From the NCBI GenBank assembly GCA_022457155.1, contig JAJGOT010000439.1, forward strand, positions 141,001 through 205,000: a stretch of DNA of 64,000 nucleotides, in the 5' to 3' direction. The position numbers were made by a program, and so were the translations under genes. The DNA is from Cladopsammia gracilis. Taxonomy: Eukaryota; Cnidaria; Anthozoa; Scleractinia; Dendrophylliidae. This document shows positions 38,381 to 49,309 of the stretch, piece after piece; position 1 is the stretch's first letter; the number at the start of each line of letters is the position of its first letter. The notes beneath the pieces were generated by a model that did not search any database, was not told where the DNA came from, and saw nothing but the letters and a program-made list of their open reading frames with translations.

Positions 38381-39761
38381 ATGTCAGGGGGGCCCATCCA
38401 GTCAAGCGGGGCCCCGCCTGTGTAGAAAACAAACGACCAAAGTCGTGTAGTGCTTTCTTACCTAACACCGAATTCTGAGATCCCTTTATAGTGACACAAG
38501 TTCTCTTCTATGTGGGACAACATGGTTGTGACACTTTGGATTTTTTCAACCAGTACGCATGCGCAGTAGGGTTTTTTGGTCTAAATGGGTTCAAATTCAA
38601 TTACAAACATGATAGCGATGTAGGGTCTCTTCCCAGTGGGACACATGTAGTAAACGCAACGGATTTTTAGCGACAGCGCATGCGCAGTTTCATTTCTTAG
38701 TTTAATGTTAAGGTTTTTAGCCCAAATTCTTCAAAGTCTCACACATGTTTGTAACAAATTCAACTATTCGTTTAATAAAAATAAGATCTAAGATACATGC
38801 CTCGGGTCTTAGAGACTGCAACTGTGAAAAGAAATTACACATGATCAATTTGTCAGGGAAAGTTTTTGAACGCCACTCATGACAGAGTCTATGTCCATCG
38901 GTGTTTCCTCTTTTCTTTCTGGACATTCTATATCAGAGCTCCCCTTGATTCTATTTGGCCCATCGTAGATGGCGTGAATGATTCGATTCTGAAGATTACC
39001 GTCAAAGAAGGAAAGAATGTTTTGGATCAAAAACCAAAGAAAGATGACCCTGAAAATGGAACCAGTCAAAAGCAAGGGCTAAATGTCTTGGAGTCAATAA
39101 CCAAACGCCAAGTCAAACCGAAAAAGCGAAAGCTGTCAACTTTGAAAGTTGAGATTCCCAAGCGACCAAAACTTCACAGACAACACGGAGTTTTATATTT
39201 GTGTGTGCTTTAAGTTTTGATAACAAGACTTTCCGCTAGCTTCAAAGTTCAAACGTTTAATTATGCGAGCACTGAACTATAAATTTGCATGGAAAATTAG
39301 CACCTCGGTCAAAAAACAAAGCAGCAGACAACAAAGCCACACGTTTAATGTTAACAAACCTCATCAAAGTTATATCAACCAAAGCGGTTTTTATTTACAA
39401 CCATTCAAATCCACGCACAGCAAAGCACAGTCAAATGATAAGGAAATCAAACTTAACGATGGAACTGATCGTCTTCTTTCTTGAAATACTTTTATAACGT
39501 TCGGCCATATCAATCAGTGAAGCCGAGTTCGCACTTTTACGTTTATCATTCGATAAATGAACTTGTTGGATTCGAGGCTGTTTTCGGAAATCCTTTACCA
39601 TATTTATTTATCATAAAGTAACCAGATAACCAAAGCAAAGTTGCATGTCCAAACATTAATTTATATTAAATTTAACAACTTTACTCGAAAGAAAAGTAAC
39701 TGGGCTGCGATAGTTTTTTTGTGTTTAAGGTGAGTGGCCGGCCCCCAGTAGGGTGAGTGTA

Positions 39762-40085
39762 ATGCCGCCAAACAAACGTCAGAACAAACAGCACAACATA
39801 TCAAACACGAACAGGACAAAACAATCATACATGACTACCTTCGGATGGGAGAACCCTCTCGCCAACTTCGCCAGGGACTCGAACCCCGCCACCCGTAAAG
39901 ATCGCGCAGTGCAATGCGATCTAATGCAAAAATTCAGGACAAAAAACTTCACACAACAAAAACAAACAAACACAAAGGTAAAGGAACCCCGCAGAGTGCA
40001 ACCAACTAAGGCTACCCTTTTAGAGACCCCTACCCAATCAAAAATTACGGAGCAGGAACGAGAGGCACGCCAGCACCAAAGGTGA
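39762..40085 (+). CDS. Short basic ORF in the element centre
   Basis: First ATG at 39762 (PPNKRQNKQ start). About 107 residues, Lys/Arg/Thr/Gln-rich, no domain recognised. It lies just inside the left arm of the long inverted-repeat element. Likely a transposon protein remnant; expression unproven. Confidence 0.3.
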   Translation: MPPNKRQNKQHNISNTNRTKQSYMTTFGWENPLANFARDSNPATRKDRAVQCDLMQKFRTKNFTQQKQTNTKVKEPRRVQPTKATLLETPTQSKITEQEREARQHQR

Positions 40086-40217
40086 TGAGCCCCCCCGTGA
40101 TGAGGTCTGCAACCTTCTGCTTCTGCTTGGATGTGAGGACAGTGCCCTCCCGACAAAGGCAGAATTCCCCACTGCATTTCCGAAGTTTGGAAGCCTCAGA
40201 CGAGATTAGATCAAGAC

Positions 40218-40592
40218 ATGAAGCAAATCATAGAGTCTCCTTTACCAGAAGACCAAAAAGTCCTCATGTTGGATCAACTTCTACAGCGGTATCAAGGACT
40301 GGCAAAACAAATGAAAACGGAGTCGACGATAAAACCGACTGTGGTCCTTTCCAAACCAGATCCTTTGCCTGCTACAGAGATATCAAGCAAAACAGACGTC
40401 AGTACACCTGCAGACGCGTCTAGTAGAAGAGACCTCAATACATCTCAATCAAAGTCTACAAAAATACCAAGAAAACTGCCTGCGACACCTGTGACTACAG
40501 TGGAATCGAAAATTCCTCGCCGGATAGAAACGATGCCTTCTAAGTTCACCCGAGGAAATGGCACTCCCTTTGTTGCTGGATACCCCGCCTGA
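40218..40592 (+). CDS. Second element ORF, possible Polinton-type small protein
   Basis: 124 residues from ATG 40218. A short helical N-terminus (LPEDQKVLMLDQLLQRYQ) is followed by a Ser/Thr/Pro/Lys-rich tail. The helical part reminds me of uncharacterised proteins of cnidarian Polinton-type elements, a low-confidence recollection. It overlaps, in another frame, an ORF at 40082-40423. Confidence 0.3.
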   Translation: MKQIIESPLPEDQKVLMLDQLLQRYQGLAKQMKTESTIKPTVVLSKPDPLPATEISSKTDVSTPADASSRRDLNTSQSKSTKIPRKLPATPVTTVESKIPRRIETMPSKFTRGNGTPFVAGYPA

Positions 40593-40632
40593 TTCAACAC
40601 GCAAATCATCTCATAAACGGAAGGCGAGAACA

Positions 40633-42012
40633 CCCATGGTGACCAGGTTACGGAGCAGGAAACGATGGGAACATTATTAAACTTAACATTACTAATGTAA
40701 TAGGTTGATAAATTACAAGTTTACTTTTGTTACAGCTCTTGTGAATTCAATAAAACGTTTGAAAGTGTGTAAAAGATGGTGCTGTTGTGAGCTTATTTTA
40801 TTCACCCCACAATGATAACACGAAACCGATGTTAACCCATCTTATCGTGCAGTTTATCAATGTCTGAGTTGCTCGCTCAAGTGCTCTGAGTTTGTTACTC
40901 AAAATGCTCTGAGTTGCTCTGAGTTACAATGAGCTACTCCAGAGGTCGGTCTAAGTTGCTCTTGAATTCGCGCTGAATGACTCCAATCTATTGTTTGTCG
41001 TTTCAGTAACTTAAATTCTGGTGTTTTGCAGAAACGTACTTTTGTGCCCGAGTCAGCTGTGTGGCTGACTTGATTCTCTGGCAATGGATCGATCAGCAAT
41101 AACAACAGAACCATTTCATGCATTATCACCTAAGTTATCACTGGCATTTTCTTAACGAAAGAGACGTTTATTTAGTAAACGGGCACCAACACGATTTTAC
41201 ATTACGTTAATTACTAAGTAATGATCAGTTTGTATATAGTTTCGACAGCGGAGCTGAAAGTTTTTAAGGAGAAAATGTTGCGGGAATATATATTAAAAAA
41301 AATAGAACCCGCAAAAAGTTGGTGCGAACGGTAATACGGACCAACAAAATCACATATTGTTACGCAAACATTACGTAATGTCTCATTACAATCTCGTGTT
41401 TTCAACAGTATGCAAATACAAATGAATAGTTCAATAACCCTTGAGACAGTTTAATTGTAATTAAAAAAAGTATTTTGAACTCGTATCGTTTCTCTTTAGC
41501 ACGCGGATAGCGCTGTGCATCCAAACAATCCTCGACTTTAAGAAAAGCATTGCTTATTCGTCCCTAAACTGTTATCATTAATTGACCCTTAACTCGTTAC
41601 CGCAAAAGAATCACAGCCCAGTTACTTTTCTGTTGCGTAAAGTAAACTTGTGATGTGTATGTTGGTAAATTATAAAGCGGGTACATTGTTTGCGGTTATT
41701 CGTTTGAACATGTAACTTTGCCTTACGTTTTTTGATTCTCTAATCGTACCGCAGAAAAATGCTTTTAGTTGGAAAGCAGACTTTTCGAATGATGAATGGC
41801 CGTTTCGGTTGCGTTTAAACGTTGTTTAAACAGAAGTTGTTTTAGTTCATTATGTTTTTATAAATGGCCGCTTAAATTCAAATGACAGAAAAGGTTCGTT
41901 GGTACGCGAATAGCACTGCGCATTCAAACAATCCTTGACTTCAAGAAAAGCATTGTTAATTCGTTCGTAAACTGTTATCGCTAATTGAACGTTCATTCGT
42001 CACGCTTTAAAA
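40633..42012. other. Right part of element centre with 150-bp direct duplication
   Basis: 41500-41650 and 41902-42050 match in direct orientation (ACGCGRATAGCRCTG ... AGCCCAGTTACTTTTC), about 400 bp apart. The second copy forms the inner end of the right arm. Nothing else recognised. Confidence 0.6.
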
Positions 42013-43796
42013 TATAGCAGCCCAGTTACTTTTCTTTCGAGTAAAGTTGTTAAATTTATATAAATTAATGTTTGGACATGCAACTTTACTTTGGTTATCT
42101 GGTTACTTTATGATAAATAAATATGGTAAAGGATTTCCGAAAACAGCCTCGAATCCAACAAGTTCATTTATCGAATGATAAACGTAAAAGTGCGAACTCG
42201 GCTTCACTGATTGATATGGCCGAACGTTAAAAGTATTTCAAGAAATAAGACGATCAGTTCCATCGTTAAGTTTGAATTCCTTATCATTTGACTGTGCTTT
42301 GCTGTGCGTGGATTTGAATGGTTGTAAATAAAAACCGCTTTGGTTGATCTAACTTTGATGAGGTTTGTTAACATTAAACGTGTGGCTTTGTTGTCTTAGC
42401 ACGACTGCTTTGTTTTTTTGACCGAGGTGCTAATTTTCCATGCAAATTTATAGTTCAGTGCTCGCATAATTAAACGTTTGAACTTTGAAGCTAGCGGAAA
42501 GTCTTGTTATCAAAACTTAAAGCACACACAAATATAAAATTAGTTTACGCATTAACGGTTAATTGATACTAGAAATGTACAACATATTTTGAAATAATTT
42601 TACAAAATCGGTTCACAGTGACTCAAAGTTTTACAGTTCATCACTTTGATTTTCGACAACTCCGTGTTGTCTGTGAAGTTTTGGTCGCTTGGGAATCTCA
42701 ACTTTCAAAGTTGACAGCTTTCGCTTTTTCGGTTTGACTTGGCGTTTGGTTTTTGACTCCAAGACATTTAGCCCTTGCTTTTGACTGGTTCCATTTTCAG
42801 GGTCATCTTTCTTTGGTTTTTGATCCAAAACATTCTTTCGTTCTTTGACGGTAATCTTCAGAATCGAATCATTCACGCCATCTACGATGGGCCAAATAGA
42901 ATCAAGGGGAGCTCTGATATAGAATGTCCAGAAAGAAAAGAGGAAACACCGATGGACATAGACTCTGTCATGAGTGGCGTTCAAAAACTTTCCCTGACAA
43001 ATTGATCATGTGTAATTTCTTTTCACAGTTGCAGTCTCTAAGACCCGAGGCATGTATCTTAGATCTTATTTTTATTAAACGAATAGTTGAATTTGTTACA
43101 AACATGTGTGAGACTTTGAAGAATTTGGGCTAAAAACCTTAACATTAAACTAAGAAATGAAACTGCGCATGCGCTGTCGCTAAAAATCCGTTGCGTTTAC
43201 TACATGTGTCCCACTGGGAAGAGACCCTACATCGCTATCATGTTTGTAATTGAATTTGAACCCATTTAGACCAAAAAACCCTACTGCGCATGCGTACTGG
43301 TTGAAAAAATCCAAAGTGTCACAACCGTGTTGTCCCACATAGAAGAGAACTTGTGTCACTATAAAGGGATCTCAGAATTCGGGGGTAGGTAAGAAAGCAC
43401 TACACGACTTTGGTCGTTTGTTTTCTACACAGGCGGGCCCCGCCTTGACTGGATGGGCCCCCCCTGACACTGTATCCTCCATTTTGAATATTTATCTCAA
43501 TTTCACCTTTTTGAATATTTAACTCATTTCCGCATTTTGAATATTTTACTCAGTTTCGCCATTATTAGGAAATGCGCTGTGGCAATTCTTAGGGTTAAAA
43601 TGCTAATAGGGTTATAAGGACATGCGCAGCTGTAATTCTTAGGGTTAATATGCTAATAGGGTTAGGGTTATTAGGACATGCGCAGCTGTAATTCATACGG
43701 TTATTATGTTAATGACTTAGGGTTATAGGCCTATTGTTCTCTCCTGCTCTCTGATTGGTCGAAAATTTTCCCGCGAAAAGTGTCCAAAAGTAGCTT

Positions 43797-43963
43797 TACG
43801 GCCGCCATTAATCAACCTTGTTCCAAGGCTTGGTTGCGAATGGGAAAAGTGACGTCAAAGACTCAAACATACCTCACGGGTTGAAATTATAATAACAATC
43901 AGCATAGAAAATTGCACGAAGAACAAGTCCAAAGTTTTTATTGCTTTTCGCGTGATTTTCAAT
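43797..43963 (+). repeat. Flanking direct repeat, right copy
   Basis: Near-identical to 37762-37936 in the same orientation. Part of it (43853-43896) reappears inverted at 48036-48079, next to the Penelope-like fragment. Confidence 0.8.
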
Positions 43964-44109
43964 AGTAAACTATCCAACACTGCATCCATTGTCGAACCGC
44001 AATAAGATTGGGGATAAATTTGGCTCCCATCCCTTTGTGTCATTCAGTGTCCTTCTGTTTACCATACTAACGATGGGCTCCTCCCCAATGCTAATAACTA
44101 ACTCAGGAG

Positions 44110-45311
44110 GCCATCGATAGGTTGCCCAAGATATCTACCCTGCAACGTAGCCGTAACTCCCCAACACTAAACCCCAAACCTAAACCCAAACCTTAACCCG
44201 ATAGCCCTGGTGGGAGAGACTGTCCACCTTGACTCACAGACGTTTCTTCTCATGAGGTCTCCTCCCTGGGCTGGCCGAACGCACACACAAACCGTTTCAA
44301 CTGATTAATGTCTTGCCAAGTACTGGTAGGCTGTGCATCCGCATTCGAGGCCAGCCTCGCCGAAGCCCCAGTTGAGTTCCAAACCTTCGCCAGAGGTGGT
44401 CGTCACCTGTCTTGTCAGCGAGAACAGACTAGTAAGAGTCCTTGAGGACATACCGAAGCAAATCCGTCACCGTGTTTGACGAGAAAGGCTTCTTCAGCAT
44501 CCACAAGTTTAAGTACCGCGCATCGTGACACACTCTCGGCTTCGTGGGTTCAATCGTTACGGATAGTACTAAATTAGGTGGTTTACGTGACCAACCTTAC
44601 CCACGACCAAGATCGCACCGGTTTGCAGGCGACGTGAAAGCGTTTTCCGGATAGATTTTCCAAATTGTTTACAGGATACGTTATTCCTCAGTGAATATTC
44701 TGTGGGTGGCCGGTCGGAATTGTGACGTTTGCCGTTGAACGCCCCCAGTTTAAAAGGAACATCCCTCATCCACAGATTTAAAAATCGTGCATCATGACAT
44801 AATCTGGGCTTACTTGGTTCAACGGTCAGCGGCAAAACTAGGTGCGGTAGTTCAACTTCACTGGTTTTCCCATCAACGTTATTGCCCCTGTTTGCAAACG
44901 TTCAAGCAAAGTTTCTCTTACAAAGTGAGCAAAAGGCTTACAGGCGGGGCTATTTTTAAAAAACTCTGATGGCGGGCGGTCTGATTGATAGTGACGGCCT
45001 TTAAAGCTGCCAGAGAATGGCTGAAAAAATTCAAAAATGGAAACTCCATCGCGGATCCAACTTAATATCTTAACTTGTTCCGGTGAAGGGTTGTCACCCA
45101 CAATTCTGCACCATTTATCGCAGTGTTTGTGGAGTTCACCTGCGCGAAAGGCGTTTGGATCTCTAAATAATAATTTTGCTGGGTCCGCTAATTCTTCTCC
45201 ATTTATCACTCTGTGTATGTATTGTTCTGAAAATTCCCGGCCTGTCACCCCTGAGCTAACCTCCAGTGACATTCCCATCCAATCCACCCACGTGATTGGC
45301 TTTTGCGGCAT
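44110..45311 (-). pseudogene. Decayed reverse transcriptase (DIRS/YR-type or LTR-type)
   Basis: On the reverse strand, ATG at 45309-45311 opens 157 residues ending in a segment with SDRPPSEFF and LLERLQTGAI. After a frameshift comes PLTVEPSKPRLCHDARFLNL, the start of a retroelement RT palm. A second, diverged copy of the SDRPP...RLQTGAI...KPRLCHD block follows. Further downstream, a broken frame carries YQSVLADKTGDDHL, resembling the catalytic-aspartate-containing strand of the RT. Multiple frameshifts and stops make it non-functional. Confidence 0.65.
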
Positions 45312-45688
45312 CTTTGCATATTGTGCAACTTTTTCATCGAACTGTGGGTCAAACTCCCATTCCCAGGGGAGACTTGTGGTGATCTAGGTATGAAAACAAA
45401 GGAATAATAAAAAAAAGGGAACCGAGGTTAGCAGAGGGGTGACAGTCATGACCCAGCAATAGATTGGGGGAGTGTGTTTAGATACTCTTTTTCACAACTG
45501 CCACTTCTCTACTAGAGGAAAAGGAGGAAGAAAATTCCTAAAACGAGAGGCAAGGGTGAATAAACGTAGAATAGCGATTCATTGCCACATTGTACAGTAT
45601 TCATTGAAATACAGCATTACATAGTCAGCAATTTCTGACGCAATAGTAAACAAATTCTGTTCTTTGCGATCTTAGATATAACCCATGT

Positions 45689-46180
45689 TCATTTGTTATT
45701 ATTAATGTTCCTAGGTCGGGAAGCAGGTTCAGACGGGCGTCCGCGCTGTTCCCTCCTTCTTTTGAAACAATTGACAGCGATATGCCCAAGCTTCCCACAA
45801 CTATAGCAGCGAACATATGGGGCATTTGACCTCCTCGCATGTGACAGTGGCATTGGTTGCGGCTGACTCCTGTTGCTCTTCTCAACTTTTGCCGTAATAC
45901 CCAACATCTTCTCATGGTCTTTATCACCTAGCAATGGCAAGAGAAAACTTCGGAAGATATGGTTAGGCTGGTCCACTTTCGTTCTCAAAGCTTCGTAGGT
46001 CAAACGGAAGTAGCCCTCCTTCTCGTGGCGTACATCGCGAGCGGTATTCTTAAGAGCTTCCAGTAACTCTAGGACCTCGTGCTTATTAAACTCCACAATG
46101 GGACGGGAGGCGAGATTTTTAATTTTGTTGAGGAGGCTGTCCACTGATGAACTGGAGAAAATATCCATATCCGCTCTCAT
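45689..46180 (-). pseudogene. Gag-like ORF with CCHC zinc knuckle
   Basis: 163 residues from ATG at 46178-46180. A helical N-terminal part is followed by CYSCGKLGHIAVNC, a perfect C-x2-C-x4-H-x4-C knuckle, and an Arg-rich tail. It sits upstream (in reverse orientation) of the RT remnant and probably belongs to the same element. The frame itself is intact, but the element is not. Confidence 0.7.
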
Positions 46181-46309
46181 TTCATCGTACTTTTTCTGTA
46201 AGGCCTATAATTTCAAAAGGAAAAGGCAAGATACTCTCAGACGCTTTATAATCGTAGAACTAGTTCATACGTATTCAACATATCTGCGCCCATAATACAT
46301 TCTCTCACC

Positions 46310-47440
46310 CGATTGCCAATATATTTTTTTTTTTTACTTCCGCGGCCAATATTATTCACATTTGAAAATCACAACAAACGCCTATAGGGTTTCACTTCCG
46401 GCGCCAATAATATTCACATTTGCAAAATAATAACAAGCTCTTTTTGAGTTCCCCTTCCGCGGCCAATCTTAACCACGTTTGAAAAAATCATAACCAACGC
46501 TTATAGAGTTTCACTTCCTTAGCCAATAATATTCACATTTAAGAAATCATAACAAATTTTGACGAGTTTCAATCCGTGGCCAATAATATTCACATCTTCC
46601 AGAACATAACAAACAATTACGAGTCTCACCTCCGTGGCCAATAACATTTCACATTTGCATATAACAATCTCTTACGAGTTTACTTCGAGGCCAATAACAT
46701 ATCACATCTGCATAAACAAGCTCTTGTGCGTTACACTTCGTGGCCAAAAACATATCACATCTGCATAAACAGCTCTTGCGCGTTTCACTTCGTGGCCAAT
46801 AACACATCACATCTGCATAAACAAACTCTTGCGCGTTTCACTTCGTGGCCAATAACCTATCACATCTGCATAAACAGACTCTTGCGCGTTTCACTTCGTG
46901 GCCAATAACATATCACATCTGCATAAACAAGCTCTTGCGCGTTTCACTTCGTGGCCAATAACATATCACATCGGCGTCAACAAACTCTTGTTCCGTGGCC
47001 AATAACATTTCACATTTGTGTATAATACACTCTTACAAGTTTCACCCCCGTGGCCAATACCATTTCACATATCTCAAGGGGTCCGTAGTCAGCCGAAAAT
47101 ATGACCATTATTTGCAATAACAAACTCACAAGGAGTTCTTACTCCGCGGCCGACGCAATGGCCATTATCGCCAACAATAGACTCTTACGAGTCAACTCCG
47201 TGGCCAATACATTTCACATATCTCAGGAGTGCCGTGGTCAATATAAAACATCACCATTATTTGCGATAACAAACTCACAAGGAGTCCTAATTCTGTGGCC
47301 TACGCAATGGCCATTATCGCAAATAAAAAACTCTTACGAGTCCACTCCGGGGCCAATAACATTTCCCATCGCGCATCACTCTCAAAAGAAAGTATTACTC
47401 CCGTGGCCAACAACACTTAATAAAATAATAATTTCAGAAC
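46310..47440. repeat. About 53-bp tandem array with CCAAT in most units
   Basis: Unit about CGTTTCACTTCGTGGCCAAT plus AACATATCACATCTGCATAAACAAGCTCTTGCG. Units at 46700-46980 are almost identical; outer units diverge and vary in length. About 17 copies carry GGCCAAT. Confidence 0.88.
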
Positions 47441-47523
47441 TAACACGTGTTAAAGCGAAAATTTAGCTCAAGTTTTTCCTCCGTCGACAAGCCCTGGCCT
47501 TGTGGTGCGGGATTCTGCCCTTT

Positions 47524-47890
47524 CTAACAGATTGATTTATCTAGCTCTCCCTGGCGGTTAAGCCTGTCCCGCTGCATGTTGGACTCCTTGTCCCGATGCT
47601 GGTTGAACTCCTTGGCATGTCCAGCGTCCGGTTTAACTCTCTGAGCTGCATTTCCCGCAGCAGGATGAACTCCTTGAACTCCTTGTTCCGCGGCTGGTAG
47701 AACTCTTTGAGGTATCTGTCTCATGGCTGGTTGAACAACCTGAGCCGCATGTCACACGGCTGGTTGAATTCCTCGAGCTCCTTGTTCCGCTGGTGGCTGA
47801 ACTCCCTGAACTGCTTGTCCCACTGCATGTTGAACTCTTTGACCTCCTTGTCCAGGTACTGGATATTATACGTCTGCTATCAGAAAATAG
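47524..47890 (-). repeat. Antisense coding-like 39-bp (13-aa) repeats
   Basis: Read on the reverse strand, one broken frame gives degenerate units of the form F-x-E-F-x-x-x-R-x-K-E (for example FREFSHQRNKELEEFNQP), charged and helical. Probably the 5' part of the reverse-strand retroelement or a separate degenerate coiled-coil gene. Confidence 0.5.
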
Positions 47891-48074
47891 AAGAAGGGAA
47901 CGAAGAGGCAAAAGAAATCCTTCGACGCGTCAGCGTACAACCACGCCGCACTGCAGTTGAGCCAAAGTGATAATTTATTCATATGTACTAATCTTATATG
48001 CGCTACTTTAATGTATGCAGTGTGAATACTTATTTTTATTATAATTTCAACCCGTGAGGTATGTTTGAGTCTTT

Positions 48075-49046
48075 GAGAAGCTCAAGAGATACTAGATCAC
48101 TTCAATACCATTGAGCCAGGAGTAATTGTAGTCACAAAAGAAGACCAAGAAGGAGATGTTTTACCAGTACTTGATTTAAAGCAGACTGTAGACAGAAAGA
48201 CCAAGAGAATAATGTACTCTGTCATTACAGAGGATTACAAGAAGACTCACACAAACATAAACGTGAAGAAAAGGTCCAATCACCCAGAAAGTATGAAGAG
48301 AGCCATTATAAAAGGTTTTGCTGACAGAGCGAGGGCTTTATGCGATGAAAAACACCTGGCGGAGGAACTACACGACATCGAAGACGTGTTTGTAGCGAAT
48401 GGATACCCCAGAGAAACCGTGAGGAGATTTATGAAACAAAGACCTCAACAGATAGACAGAAGAGAACAGGAAGAACAGGAAAGTCGTGGAGCCGTGACCA
48501 TACCATATTTGAAAGGATTGTCTGAGAAATTCAGGAGAACTGCTAACCGACACTCCTTTCGGGTTGCTTTCAAACCTGGAAGAAAGATAAAAGAGATTAA
48601 ACGCACATGTCAAGAGCCGCTTGGTGAAAAACAGAAATGTGTTGTGTACAAGATTCCTTGTACCTGCCAGAATGCTGTGTATATAGGAGAAACATGGCAC
48701 CTTTTCCGAACAAGAAAGAAAGAACACATGGACAAAGTCAGACTAACAAATGAAGACCTTCAAAAAGGGAACACTCTATCGGCCGAAAAACGGATGGGCA
48801 AAGAAGATGGAGGCCTAGCACGGCACACCGTGGAGTGCCAAGGTGGTGTCGACTGGGGAAACGCAGAGATCGTAGCAAGAGAGAGAGAAGATTAATATAA
48901 AGCAAAGAATGGTTCTCGAAGGAATCGAGTCACTACGACAGAAACATCGCGGAATGGGAGTGCTTAACAATTTTGACCATGTTGAAACATGGAAACCAGT
49001 CCTAAAATCCTTTTTTGATCGTGAAAAAGGCTGTAGCAGACAGTGA
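48075..49046 (+). pseudogene. Penelope-like element 3' end: RT C-terminus and GIY-YIG endonuclease
   Basis: The frame is open from 48075 (ATG at 48212) to a stop at 48893. It includes a region like the RT thumb/linker of Penelope-like elements (IPYLKGLSEKFRR) and a GIY-YIG endonuclease: VVYKIPCTC...VYIGET, then RTRKKEH and RHTVEC. After a frameshift near 48890 the normal C-terminus continues (KQRMVLEGIESLRQKHRGM) to TGA at 49044-49046. The RT core is missing: a 5'-truncated, frameshifted copy. Confidence 0.8.
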
Positions 49047-49196
49047 ATTATCGCAAAAGTAAAAGTACTTCACAGGCCTTCGACTGCTTTTCCCGCGCAT
49101 TTTGACATCGTTTACACGTTATGTAACAGTCACAAAGTTACATGCGGTTACCAAGCTAAACAAAGTTCCGCCATATTGATACATTTTTAAAACGAC

Positions 49197-49235
49197 CTGA
49201 AGAAGGCCAGTGAAACTGGCCGAAACGTCGATTTT
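49197..49235 (+). ncRNA. Hammerhead-like core motif 3, downstream of the Penelope-like fragment
   Basis: CTGAAGA, then a 6-bp stem GGCCAG/CTGGCC with a TGAAA loop, then GAAACGTCG. Same layout as the 24726 motif (extra A before stem II). It lies about 150 bp after the element's stop codon, where such elements keep their ribozyme-bearing repeats. Confidence 0.5.
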
Positions 49236-49309
49236 TTTAAAGATTTTAACCTCGGAAAATCCCGAAAACATTTCAAAAATTTTAATTTCTCATTGAATTG
49301 CTCGATTTC

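Larger units (their letters stand above)
37985..43796. mobile_element. 5.8-kb element with long inverted terminal arms
   Basis: Left arm 37985-39712 and right arm 42013-43796 are inverted copies differing at few sites. Outer ends read AGCTACTTTTGGACACTT and its complement. The subterminal part has tandem 50-bp units (AACCCTAAGAATTACAGCTG) and TTCAAAATGGCGGAT units. The 2.3-kb centre has two short + frames and a 150-bp direct duplication. The architecture recalls a non-autonomous Polinton-type or large-TIR DNA transposon, but no polymerase, integrase or transposase is present. Confidence 0.8.

Noticed and set aside
38845..39213. Mirrored frames in the long inverted-repeat arms (also 42631-43005)
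   Set aside because: Neither direction has an ATG start; the apparent starts are TTG. They could be exons of an unknown element gene but are not supported.
44160..44205. Telomere-like CCCTAAACC run
   Set aside because: Short, irregular, and inside a decayed retroelement; no true TTAGGG array.
48368..48727. 119-aa reverse-strand frame
   Set aside because: Antisense shadow of the Penelope-like ORF.
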